A DNA stretch of 60,000 nucleotides from the NCBI RefSeq assembly GCF_964355755.1, contig NC_092673.1:30511001-30571000 (forward strand). The letters run 5' to 3'. This document shows, one piece after another, positions 47,101 to 54,009 of the stretch. Position numbers and translations under genes: made by a program. This stretch comes from Antedon mediterranea (taxonomy: Eukaryota > Echinodermata > Crinoidea > Comatulida > Antedonidae). How positions within the stretch are numbered: position 1 is the first letter of the stretch; every line of letters starts with the position of its first letter. The notes below the pieces were generated by a model, which saw only the letters and a program-made list of their open reading frames with translations, did not search any database and was not told where the DNA came from.

Positions 47101-50100
47101 TTTTTTAAGGGTATACACGTCAGGCGTTTTACATGATTATTTAAAGGGTCAGTTCTAAGTTCAGATTATTTAGAAGGTTAGGATACTTAAAGAAGGTTTA
47201 GTTGACACAGTGGAGGTTTATTAAATAGTTAGGTTCATTTCATAGTTGAGATTATTTAGAGGGTTAGGTTCAGTTCATAGTTAGGTTTAGTTGACCCAGT
47301 GGAGGTTTTCTAAATGGTAAGGTTCAGTTCATAGTGGAGATTATTTAAAGGGTTAGGTTCAGTTCATAGTTTAGATTATTTGGAGGGTTAGGTTCAGTTG
47401 GTAGTTGAGATTATTTAGAGGGTTAGGTTCAGTTCATAGTTGAGAATATTTAGAGGGTTAGGTTCAGTTCATAGTTGAGATTATTTAGAGGGTGAGGTTC
47501 AGTTGATGTTTCAGATTATTTAGAGGGTGAGGTTCAGTTCATAGTTGCTATTATTTACAGTGTTAGGTTCAGTTGATAGTTGAGATTATATAGAGTGTTC
47601 AGTTCATAGTTTAGATCATTAAGATGGTTAGGTTCACTTTATAGCTGAGATTATTTAAACGGTACGTTCAGTTCATAGTTGAGATTATTAAGGAACAAAC
47701 CAGAAAACTATTACAGTGTTAGGTTCAGTTGATAGTTGAGATTATATAGAGGGTTCAGTTCATAGTTTAGATCATTAAGACGGTTAGGTTCACTTTATAG
47801 CTGAGATTATTTAAAGGGTACGTTCAGTTCATAGTTGAGCCAATTTTGACATTCCAGTTCCCAAATATTTGTAAACATCTTTAATACTACAACAATAATC
47901 CATATTGACAACACTGACAACTATTATTTACCAACAACAATCAGGCTTTTACAAGGGATTCCAAACACTACAAATACTTTCATCCTAAACAGCACAATCC
48001 TAAAATATTTAAATGTCATAACTAAATATAATGCCTCAATTTAATTGTACATTTCCTTATAAACTTAAGTTGCAACTATTAATGATTCAGAATAATATTA
48101 TATAAAGGTCGCAAACTTAATTCTTTGGCTCTTGAAGTACAATATTATGCAACACACGTAGAAATTTGAATAAAATGTACAGCAAGAAAAATGAGCATAA
48201 CATCGTGTATGATGACAAAATTAACCTATTCCAAATAAAACATGCCTTCCAAATTCCAGGGAAGAGTTAATTTAACTCTTCCCTGCAAATTCCAATTAAA
48301 AGGTGATAGCAACAAACCCGAAAACTATAGAGACATTTCTGACATTCGACTTTCCAAAAATTTTTAAACATCTTTAATACTACAACAATAAGCCATTACT
48401 GATAACAACAACATTATTTACCAACAACAATCAGGCTGTCACAAGGGATTCAGAACACTACATATACTTTCATGCTAAACAGCACAATCCAAAAATATTT
48501 AAGTAAGAGAAGGGATCAATTATTTTGTTGCTTCGTTGATCTCAAACTTGCTTTTGACTACATAAACAATAATGTGTATTAATAAAATTAAGAGAAATAG
48601 GTGTAATCAATAATACATTTCACGTCAAATATTCCATGTACAGTAAAATATCAGCACATGTAAAAATATGCCACTAGTTAATGCTCCCATTTCAACGTTT
48701 GAATGGGATACAGCAAGAAGGTTCACCTCTGTATTCTGTTTAAAATATATTTATAAACGATCTATTGTTATTAATACAAATACCAAAGAAATACAATTCG
48801 GAGACTGCTTTATAAACCATCTATTATATTATGCTGATCAGCAATATGTTTTATGACTATTCCGAGACATTGCAAAGGGTCTCAAATTCAATGAATGTAT
48901 TGGAAACATTTTGCGACGCATGCAATGTTAGTGTAAATGTAATCCAATCCAAAATAATTGTATTTCAAAAAGGTGGGAAATTATTAGGACATTTGAAAAG
49001 TCGTACTGTAATATAACAACCTTTACATGTAAGTTGTTTAATCGTATACATACTTTCGAGTATGGATACATCTGGTACAATCAGAAAGTTGAAAATAAAT
49101 ACAAGTTTGTGATTTAGAAAAATGAAAATATGTTAAGCAGTTTACAATCCATTCTAAATGAAAGTATTTTAATTTATTTAAATGAAAGATTGGAATTTCA
49201 GTTTTATCAAAGATAAAATTCATTTTATGTTACTTTGCCCTTTTTAATAAATGTCATAACTAAATGTATGCCTAGATTTAATTGTACATTTCCTTATAAA
49301 CTGAAGCTGCAACTATTAATGATTAACAATAATATTATATACAGATTAATTCTTTGGCTCTTGAAGTACAATATTATGCAAAACACGTAGAAATTTGATT
49401 AAAATGTTCAGCAATTAGGACAATGAGTGATCTGAGTAAGTAGAATAGCCTGATTTATAACATACGATTGAACAATGTCATTCAGTAACTTATTGCGTGT
49501 CCAAAAGTTTACCCTCATGCTGCAGTTTCTTGTGTATCATTTCATTGTGTCTTTGGATAACAGTATACAAACAAAATTTGACATTTGTTTCGTGCTGTAC
49601 TTATAGGCCATAAGCAGTAGCCCAAAAGATGCCTAGAACATGGATTTCGTTCCCACCTCTTGGATCTACATTTTGAAAGTTGATATTGTGAAATGAATAT
49701 GTTACACATACTATATCAAAAGTTCTCCATGAAATACTTGTACACTTTTGAGCAATGGCCTCTCAAAGGTACCCCACTACTGCAAAAAAGGCACTTTTTG
49801 AGGTCTGGAGGTACTTTTATGGGCCAATATCTTTAAAAGTCTTTGTCCAAATGCAATTGTCTTTTCTCTGTGAGTAGTCCAGTATATTGTGAACACTTAT
49901 CCAAAATTTAAAATTAAAAAAAGAAGTATTTTGTATGTGAGGAAAACTGAAAAATCACAATTATTTAGTTGTAATTACACTTTTCAAGATTTTTAAGACA
50001 CAATATCTTCGTAACTAATTGACATACCATATTTATATTTTTTTCCCAACTATTTGAGAGGGTTGTTAAACAAGATTCAAAGTTTCAGCTTGTCAGCTTC

Positions 50101-53100
50101 AGGGAGGTTTTATTTATGAAGATGCAAAAACTGAGATTTGGCCAATTTTATAGATAATTTTAATATCTTTTAGTCGTTATCAGTTATATTTTAATAATCA
50201 ACTCTCACTATGTATTTATATTCATGCAATGGGTATCCTAGTGAGTTAGTGACACACAAGTGAAGTTTCAACGCAAAAGAAATTATTATGCAATAATATG
50301 ATTGTAACTTACATTGCATTTTTTTTGTTTTTAGTACCAATTTTGTGTTAACTCGACTCAAACCGTAAAAGGCGCCTGAATAAATACTATGCCTTTTCTG
50401 TACAACTACCCGAGAGGGTTGATAAATAACCTTTTCAAACCAGCTTGATGATTTTTGTTTATATAGGAAGATGTCTTTTAAAAAATAATTCTTTAGATAT
50501 TTTTGATGTTTGATGTTCGATGTTTTATTTGTTTTTGAGGAGTACGTAAGCCTACATGATTTCTTAGAAAGTGACTTGCCATAATAATATTTATATTCAT
50601 GCAATGAGTATGCTAGTAGGTTAGTGACACCTGAGTAAATTTTCAGCACAAACAATAAATGATTATGCAATAACTTATTTATTGTAACTTAAATATTGCA
50701 TTTTTTAGGAGTTTTTAGTGCCAATTTAGGCCAGGAGCTTCCATAAAAACAACCCCTTTTTTTCTGTGAAACACCAGATAAGTAAGCCTGCCATTTTTAC
50801 TGTTGTTATATTGATAACATGAATGTAACTCTTGTGGAGAGAACTATTATTGTTGATAATGATATGAAATGGACATATATACACACAATATACAACAAAT
50901 ACCTTGTAATGTATTTTCATTTTTTTTTTTTTCTTTTGGATTTGTGTTTTTTTACAACCCTACATGTTGCCCAATATACAATGTATATAATCCTACTCTT
51001 CTCTAGATACGTTGTACCAGCATAACTAGTAGTCAAGTAGAAAAGTCAATTTCAAGTGCGGCATGGCCAGTGTACAATGGAAATAGCAAATATACTTTAA
51101 CTAATTAATAAGTAATAATTACTATGTGGAATATCCTTCATCAGTATGTACATACTACGTGGTAGGTAGGTACAATTAAACATAGATTCAGCAACATTTG
51201 CAGTAAGTATTTTACATTCAGCCAGTTGATGGTTTTGAAGTTTATGAAATATTCAAGATGATGACAATTGTTTTGAATTGAATTGTTTCTGTAACAAATA
51301 ATCAAGAATAGATTATCTAATTTATATCAATTACTTAATATTTTAGTTAAACTGAATATTATTAAATTACAATGAATGTTTTTGGTTTTATATTTAAGAA
51401 TTAGTTCAGATTTGTGGTAAACCATACACAGAAATGTTGAAACATTCTCAACTTTACTTACTCTACCACACACTTTACATTACTATATAGTGTTTATTGA
51501 CAATGCAACCTGGTATATAAAACATTTTTAAAGTAATGGATGTTTTTCAGCTATTTCTTGCATTCATTACTATTTTTAACTTTCACTACTAATTTTACTA
51601 CTATTGTACATAATTATAACAAAACTTAAATCATTTGGCATTTCTCATCTCTACATTAAAAAAGGATCCAAAACTTACCAGAATCAGTGAACGTGTTCAG
51701 AATTTTTGTGCCTCCTTTCCGCTAGACAACCTAGACATAAATTGAAGATAAATTGAATTGAAAAGATACAGTTGAAATGAAATAAATTATTTTAAATTAA
51801 AATTAAGCATTTATAAATAAAAATAATACCGGGCTGATGTATGAATACTAGGCCTAGTCCTCGGACCAGACCATCAAAATGAATGCATAATACTAAATAG
51901 GATAGCCTAGGTACAGTATAGAGAAAGCCTGCTTACTAGGCCAGACCAAATTAATTATTTCAAACAAATGTAATTATTAATAATAATAAATAATAATATA
52001 TTAATTTTAATGTGTATTTATTGTGTTTGCTCAAAATGTACTAAAATTATGCTATCCTCACCTGTCTGTGTCTTTGTATTCCGTTTGTCGCCATTTGAAC
52101 TTAAAAATAGCCCATTAAGTTATAGTTTAGTAGCAGGCCTAACTGTACTGTGCTGCTGCTGGGCCTACCTAGCCTATGCCATCTTGAGAGTAGCCTAGTA
52201 TACACCTCCAGACCTAGGCTAGTGGTGTGCTACCTTATTTAAGCCTTTAGGCTAGACTGCCTAAAGACGTAGCTAGCTATAGGCTAGGCTAGCCTTTCTG
52301 TACGAATATTATTAATATAGCACACTGGTTTAAGTGGTAACATTCTAAAAATCCCATTTCCTATATGAGCAGGAGACTATTTCAATACAATAGGATGATC
52401 ATAAGATGCATCATTTCTTCGTTTACAGTAGCATTTGTTCGGTGGGGAAATCAAATAAATTTTCCTCCACATCTCTAGTTACTCCTAGTCTGGGTTCCAG
52501 ACGGAGTTTTGTCTTAATATTAGTAAAAAGATAAATATTTTGGCACATATGGCGTTTCATACGTATACTACTTGATTTTGGATACTCCGAATTTTCAGAC
52601 AAAAATCGCGGTCGAAATAAAAACAAATAAATTTAAAAAAAAGATAATACAGACTTGGGGCAAGTCTAAGTTACTCCATTCATGATTGAATATTTTTGTC
52701 CACGTGTGACGTTGCCGTGTGTGAGTTTTGGGGATTCCCCTCATCTGTAACCAGAGCATGATTGGTGAAATACGATCACGAGGTACAGTTTTTAAGACGT
52801 TGCGGATAATTTGAACGTGTAACGTTCGGCCCGACCTAATCACTCACGCGGTGTATATTAAAATAAAGTACCAAAATAAAACAGTAATAATTTCTCAAAA
52901 TTGTCTAACACGATTATGGAGAACTTTTGATATGTTGTTGTTATTTATAAAATTATTATTCTAAATATGTAAAGAAATTGTAGATCCATGACATCGGAAC
53001 GAGATGAAACGTTAGAATGTACTGCTTATGGCCTATTAGTATTAGCCCTTAGAACAGCATATCAGTAGCAACCACAACTGCTTTTCGAGCTATAGCAAAA

Positions 53101-53688
53101 ATAGCTGCTATATAGCAGTAAGACTTATCCCTAAGACTTCAATAGCACAATAACATATCACTAGCAACCACAACTGCTTTTCCAGCTATAATCAGAAATA
53201 GCAATATTAGCATAAATAGCATGGTTAAAGCAACAAATAGCAAAAAAAACCTGTAACTGTATGCTACAACACAAGTATAAGCTCTGAAAACTCCAAAATG
53301 ACCAATCCTCCTGCGCTTTACTCATTATGGGTAGGCTAGGCCTCCTAATCTAGGTAGGCCTAGCTAGGCGCTAGGCCTACTAGGTAGGCTAGGCCTAGGG
53401 CCTAAACTAGCCTGCTAGTCTACTAGCCTATACTAGAGGCCTAACTAGCTAGCTAGCTAGGGTACAGCTAGCTAGGCCTACTAGCCTAGCTAGGGCCAGG
53501 CCTAGCTAGGGCCCTAGTTAATAAAATGATAGGAAAGGGTAGGCCTACAGGCTTTACACGCTCTATTCAGAATTAAGAAATCAAGAATACTTTAATGAAA
53601 TATATAAATTAAATTATTTACCACCCTGCTGTTCTTTTGTTGTAATAGGACGTGAAAAATAGGACGGAGGTTTTAAGTTACCCGCCAT
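32683..53688 (-). CDS. CCHCR1: CCHCR1 (coiled-coil alpha-helical rod protein 1) homologue, 19 exons
   Basis: Long coiled-coil protein, 819 aa (human about 780), known in vertebrates from centrosomes and P-bodies. Exons (low to high): 32683-32750, 33301-33433, 33951-34102, 34387-34488, 34878-34995, 35128-35317, 36213-36315, 36896-37008, 37407-37513, 38008-38118, 38531-38662, 38876-38983, 39467-39602, 40539-40714, 41405-41698, 42116-42155, 42555-42828, 51679-51714, 53622-53688. Phases agree throughout, giving 2,460 nt including the stop. Diagnostic matches to vertebrate CCHCR1 are 'LIPPSLFQ' (LIPPSHFQ), 'KWRENVFKLMVQRKSQ' (RWREKVFALMVQLKAQ), 'RISYAVSRIEMLKG' (RLSYAVRKVHTIRG) and 'HLNTARREHTKA' (RLNEARREHAKA). 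Introns are full of MITEs and SINEs; intron 2 is 8.8 kb. Confidence 0.9.
33098..33224. mobile_element. MITE A copy 7 (last CCHCR1 intron)
   Basis: Left AGCTCTGTCTACACTATC; right 'AACTAGTTTGATAGCACTG' then TCAGACAGAGCTTT. The right TIR carries a small insertion. Core 'GGGCACATCACACTTTTTTTG'. Confidence 0.85.
33605..33728. mobile_element. MITE A copy 8 (intron between exons 17 and 18)
   Basis: Core 'GATATGCCCAGATATGGTAG', 'GACATCATGTCTATATATGGG', right end 'GATAATGTAGACCGCTTTA'. The left TIR is worn. Confidence 0.75.
34308..34370. mobile_element. MITE B end fragment
   Basis: 'GGCTTGGTTCCCACTAGGAC' and 'GTAACGCAAGGATATAAATG' only; the remainder is missing. It abuts CCHCR1 exon 16, about 20 bp from its donor. 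Confidence 0.7.
34520..34690 (+). mobile_element. SINE S1 fragment
   Basis: Starts at the B box ('GAGGGTTCGAGGTTCACTCG') and shares 'TCTGGTGGTAGAACGCGTC' and 'CTTCTCGGATAAGGACTATAA' with 30339-30640. The A-box end is lost. Confidence 0.75.
35815..36092 (-). mobile_element. tRNA-derived SINE, minus strand (CCHCR1 intron 13)
   Basis: The minus strand begins 'GAGCACTGTGGCACAGTGGC', then 'TAGAGCATTGGACTTGCAAT' and 'GTTGGTTCAAGCCCCG': A box, anticodon-like stem and B box in proper order. A tRNA-unrelated body follows down to 'GGCACCACAGCCGTTAGC'. It is a different family from S1. Confidence 0.75.
36410..36565. mobile_element. MITE B copy (CCHCR1 intron 12)
   Basis: 'TTGGTTCACACTAGAGACGC' at left and 'GCATCTTAGTGGCAACCAAG' at right, with 'TGACCAATCACTGGTGATGG' inside. 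Both ends are worn but paired. Confidence 0.75.
37200..37330. repeat. Simple-sequence patch
   Basis: A short (TA)n run near 37222, a T-tract near 37305, and GATCGATCGAT. No gene features in this part of the intron. Confidence 0.6.
37540..37740 (-). repeat. Dispersed repeat D (also at 54500-54720)
   Basis: The minus strand contains 'TATTTGTCGCAGCCAGATAT', 'GATCAAAGGACTGTTACAAG' and 'TTGGCAAGGCGAGCTCA'. Near-identical words occur on the plus strand at 54628-54720. Type unknown. Confidence 0.65.
38281..38443. mobile_element. MITE A copy 9 (intron between exons 9 and 10)
   Basis: Left 'GCTCTGTTCACACTATCGAAC', right 'AGTTTGATAGTGTAGACAGA'. Full core with an inserted 'AAAGTTAAACATGAAATAAC'. Confidence 0.85.
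38531..40714 (-). CDS. CCHCR1: CCHCR1 exons 6-9: central coiled coil with WRE..FKLMVQ motif
   Basis: Exons 40539-40714, 39467-39602, 38876-38983 and 38531-38662. Heptad-rich throughout ('LEETIKTQSIELEKSHATL'). Exon 9 has 'ILTKWRENVFKLMVQ', the most family-specific string. The intron between exons 6 and 7 contains a stack of MITE A and MITE C copies. Confidence 0.88.
39224..39392. mobile_element. MITE A copy 10 (intron 7)
   Basis: Left 'AGCTATCTGTCCACATTGTC', right 'TTTATAGTGTAGACAGGGAT'. The core includes 'AATATGGTAGTGATATGCCC' twice in series. It ends about 75 bp from CCHCR1 exon 7. Confidence 0.8.
39685..40117. mobile_element. MITE C copy 2, right end replaced by MITE A
   Basis: Left end AAAGATGTATTGTCCCTTTC. 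The interior follows the 19152 copy but lacks about 110 bp before the right end. The right terminus 'GGGACAATACATCT' passes without a gap into the MITE A TIR 'GTCTACACTATCAAAC'. Confidence 0.8.
40118..40333. mobile_element. MITE A copy 11, with internal insertion
   Basis: Full left TIR and core. Before the right TIR about 65 bp of foreign sequence, including a duplicated 'ATTCAAGGTAAA', separates 'CATAAAGTTTGCTATCG' from 'ATAGTTTAGACAGAGCTT'. Confidence 0.75.
40735..41022. mobile_element. Two MITE A copies (12 and 13) in tandem
   Basis: Copy 12 runs 40738-40874 and ends 'AGTGTAGACAGAGCTTTAT'. Copy 13 begins immediately with GTCTACGCTATCAAACTAG and fades near 41022 ('AAAGTTTGACAGGG'). Such abutting copies suggest insertion into or next to the TIR's own target site. 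Confidence 0.8.
41405..42828 (-). CDS. CCHCR1: CCHCR1 exons 3-5: N-terminal region
   Basis: Exon 3 begins 'DKGPELIPPSLFQKSK' (the conserved N-terminal motif) and ends in a helix, 'SEATKAIIELNKENVKLR'. Exon 4 is 40 nt. Exon 5 gives 'HTSEIITKQATEIGQLKAEI' and 'QQQIQELKTCVQDN', where continuous heptads begin. Confidence 0.88.
42195..42478 (+). mobile_element. tRNA-derived SINE (CCHCR1 intron 3)
   Basis: A box 'TAGCTTGGTGGTTTAGATGC', B box 'GGGTTCAAATCCTG'. The body includes 'AGACTTTGTTTGTGTTGAGC' and 'GGAGACTTGTCTCC', and it ends in a short A-rich (AAATAAAAA) tail. Its length and tail suggest a complete copy. Confidence 0.75.
43058..44024. mobile_element. Foldback element, copy 1 (~970-bp near-complete palindrome)
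   Basis: Ends GGGTGTCACGAAACC and its inverse. The first 80 bp are built from repeated 'CTAAGACC' and 'CACGAAAGCTAAGACC' words. The two halves remain inversely related inward: 'CAGGTGCGAAAG', 'GTGTGGTATTCAG', 'TGATGATTTTACAGACGT', 'TCAATGTTTTTGTTTCTATG' all recur inverted in order. The spacer is an AT-rich stretch near 43550-43650. The flanking duplication CTTTCAGTAG/CTTTTAGTAG (one mismatch) is about 10 bp. No ORF. It looks like a Mutator- or FB-like non-autonomous element. Confidence 0.85.
44392..45770. repeat. AATAGCAAACAAATAGC tandem repeat, split by foldback copy 2
   Basis: Units of about 60 bp ('AATAGCAAACAAATAGCTGTG', 'GCTATACCTGATACAGCAAT') lie at 44392-44523 and resume at 45618-45740. 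Related but more diverged AGC-rich units occur at 53060-53270, inverted. Confidence 0.75.
44524..45617. mobile_element. Foldback element, copy 2 (~1.09 kb)
   Basis: Same ends and same inverted word order as copy 1. It has an extra block (about 44605-44740) in the left arm, so the arms are less symmetric. It sits inside the AATAGC repeat, with AAACAAATAG directly on both sides (9-10 bp duplication). The clean target duplication shows an insertion rather than a local inversion. Confidence 0.87.
46008..47137. repeat. 75-bp minisatellite, about 15 units
   Basis: The unit runs 'GATCTTGGCGGTTTACATC', 'TGGAGTGATG', a T-tract of 7-10, 'GGTTATACACGTCAGGCG', 'TTTTACATGAGGGTGG'. Differences are mostly in T-tract length. 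Some units are truncated (near 46373 and 46840). The plus strand is partly open in some units, but this follows unit length rather than coding. Confidence 0.93.
47140..47835. repeat. 35-bp minisatellite, about 17 units
   Basis: Unit 'GAGATTATTTAGAGGGTTAG' then 'GTTCAGTTCATAGTT'. Two higher-order blocks recur at 47560-47670 and 47705-47835. It directly abuts the 75-bp array. The unit matches the tail of the SINE at 23140-23330. Confidence 0.9.
47838..49430 (+). mobile_element. Decayed LINE with duplicated segments
   Basis: 48400-49010 gives, across several frames, remnants of an RT: 'NNQSG.HKGFRT', 'GINYFV..VDFKLAFDYINNN', 'HLLYYADQ' (a worn YADD box) and 'NVLETFCDACNVSVN', 'KIIVFQKGGKL'. Stops and frameshifts abound. 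A segment around 47838-48000 is repeated at 48330-48500, and 48010-48190 is repeated at 49247-49425, so the locus has been partly duplicated. Not functional. Confidence 0.75.
48259..48289. repeat. Small perfect palindrome (14-bp arms)
   Basis: CAGGGAAGAGTTAA and its exact inverse, separated by one T, flanked on both sides by CAAATTCCA-like sequence. Confidence 0.8.
49604..49730 (+). repeat. Dispersed repeat, left arm of an inverted pair
   Basis: 'TAGGCCATAAGCAGTA', 'TGGATCTACA' and 'ATATCAAAAGTTCTCCAT' occur in this order and again inverted at 52916-53035. Confidence 0.7.
51679..51714 (-). CDS. CCHCR1: CCHCR1 exon 2 (36 nt microexon)
   Basis: Reads GTKILNTFTDS between exons 1 and 3. The donor is a good GTAAGT. 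The in-frame acceptor is GGAAAG at 51716-51715. A stronger-looking CTAG seven bases upstream would shift the frame into a stop, so this boundary is the weakest in the gene. Confidence 0.6.
51838..52340. other. CCHCR1 intron 1, AGGCCTA/CTAG-rich part
   Basis: Frequent AGGCCTA and CTAGGCTAG words at 51850-51950 and 52130-52290. No coding signal. Confidence 0.5.
52916..53035 (-). repeat. Dispersed repeat, right arm of an inverted pair
   Basis: Inverse of 49604-49730. The 3.2 kb between the arms contains CCHCR1 exon 2, so the pair is two separate insertions rather than the ends of one transposon. Confidence 0.7.
53330..53525. repeat. CTAG/AGGCCT-rich low-complexity patch
   Basis: About 190 bp composed almost wholly of TAGGCC, CTAGCTAG and GGGCCTA words. 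It ends about 100 bp from CCHCR1 exon 1. Similar patches occur at 27880, 29040, 44200 and 52130. Confidence 0.75.
53622..53688 (-). CDS. CCHCR1: CCHCR1 exon 1
   Basis: ATG at 53688-53686 opens MAGNLKPPSYFSRPITTKEQ, followed by QG and one base before a GTAAAT donor. The sequence before the ATG (AAAATAAC) is a tolerable initiation context. The exon faces the transporter gene across a short gap. Confidence 0.75.
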
Positions 53689-54009
53689 GTTATTTTGATG
53701 TTGTGACAAATTATCAATTGCGCCCCCTATAGTGTAGTTATTTTTCAACACTTCTCCCAGTTATTTTTCTTAAAATTATAAATTACAGTCCCTAAATTAT
53801 TATTTGATTACGTACAAATTTAAAATCGCAATTAATGCACAGTTAATATATAAGCTTATTATTTTCAAATGCCCTATAATGAAACTTTTCTTGATTAAAA
53901 ATAAAATTAATACGTTTCCACCGTTTGAGCGAAACAAACGTGTTATTCATTTGCATACAGGAGGGTATATCGTATAAGCGGGATGTTTTGGGTACTTAGC
54001 TGACATTCT
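53689..54009. promoter_or_regulatory. Divergent promoter between CCHCR1 and the SLC16-like gene
   Basis: Only 321 bp separate the CCHCR1 ATG from the first proposed ATG of the transporter on the other strand. The gap carries no recognised repeat. No TATA box was placed with confidence. A shared promoter is an inference from spacing. Confidence 0.5.

Larger units (their letters stand above)
42829..51678. other. CCHCR1 intron 2 (8.8 kb): repeat nest, no extra gene
   Basis: Left to right it contains two foldback elements with flanking AATAGC-rich repeats (43058-45770), a 75-bp minisatellite, a 35-bp minisatellite, a decayed LINE (47838-49430), an inverted-repeat arm (49604-49730), and a ~150-bp direct repeat (50200-50345 and 50580-50730, sharing 'TTTATATTCATGCAATG.GTAT'). 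Nothing here looks like a host exon. Confidence 0.7.

Noticed and set aside
46784-47108. Plus-strand ORFs of 67-69 codons with repeated 'SWRFTSGVMFF'
   Set aside because: They are translations of the 75-bp minisatellite. The frame stays open because 75 is a multiple of three; it breaks where the T-tract varies.
47140-47835. Interstitial telomeric repeat (GGGTTAGG words)
   Set aside because: The hexamer TTAGGG does not repeat in tandem; it occurs once per 35-bp unit by virtue of the SINE-tail sequence.
50191-50670. 159-codon minus-strand ORF
   Set aside because: Spans two copies of a direct non-coding repeat. AT-rich, no domain, no homologue I recognise.
49604-53035. A single 3.4-kb TIR transposon bounded by the inverted arms
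   Set aside because: The interval contains a splice-ready CCHCR1 exon in frame with the gene and no transposase; two separate insertions explain it better.
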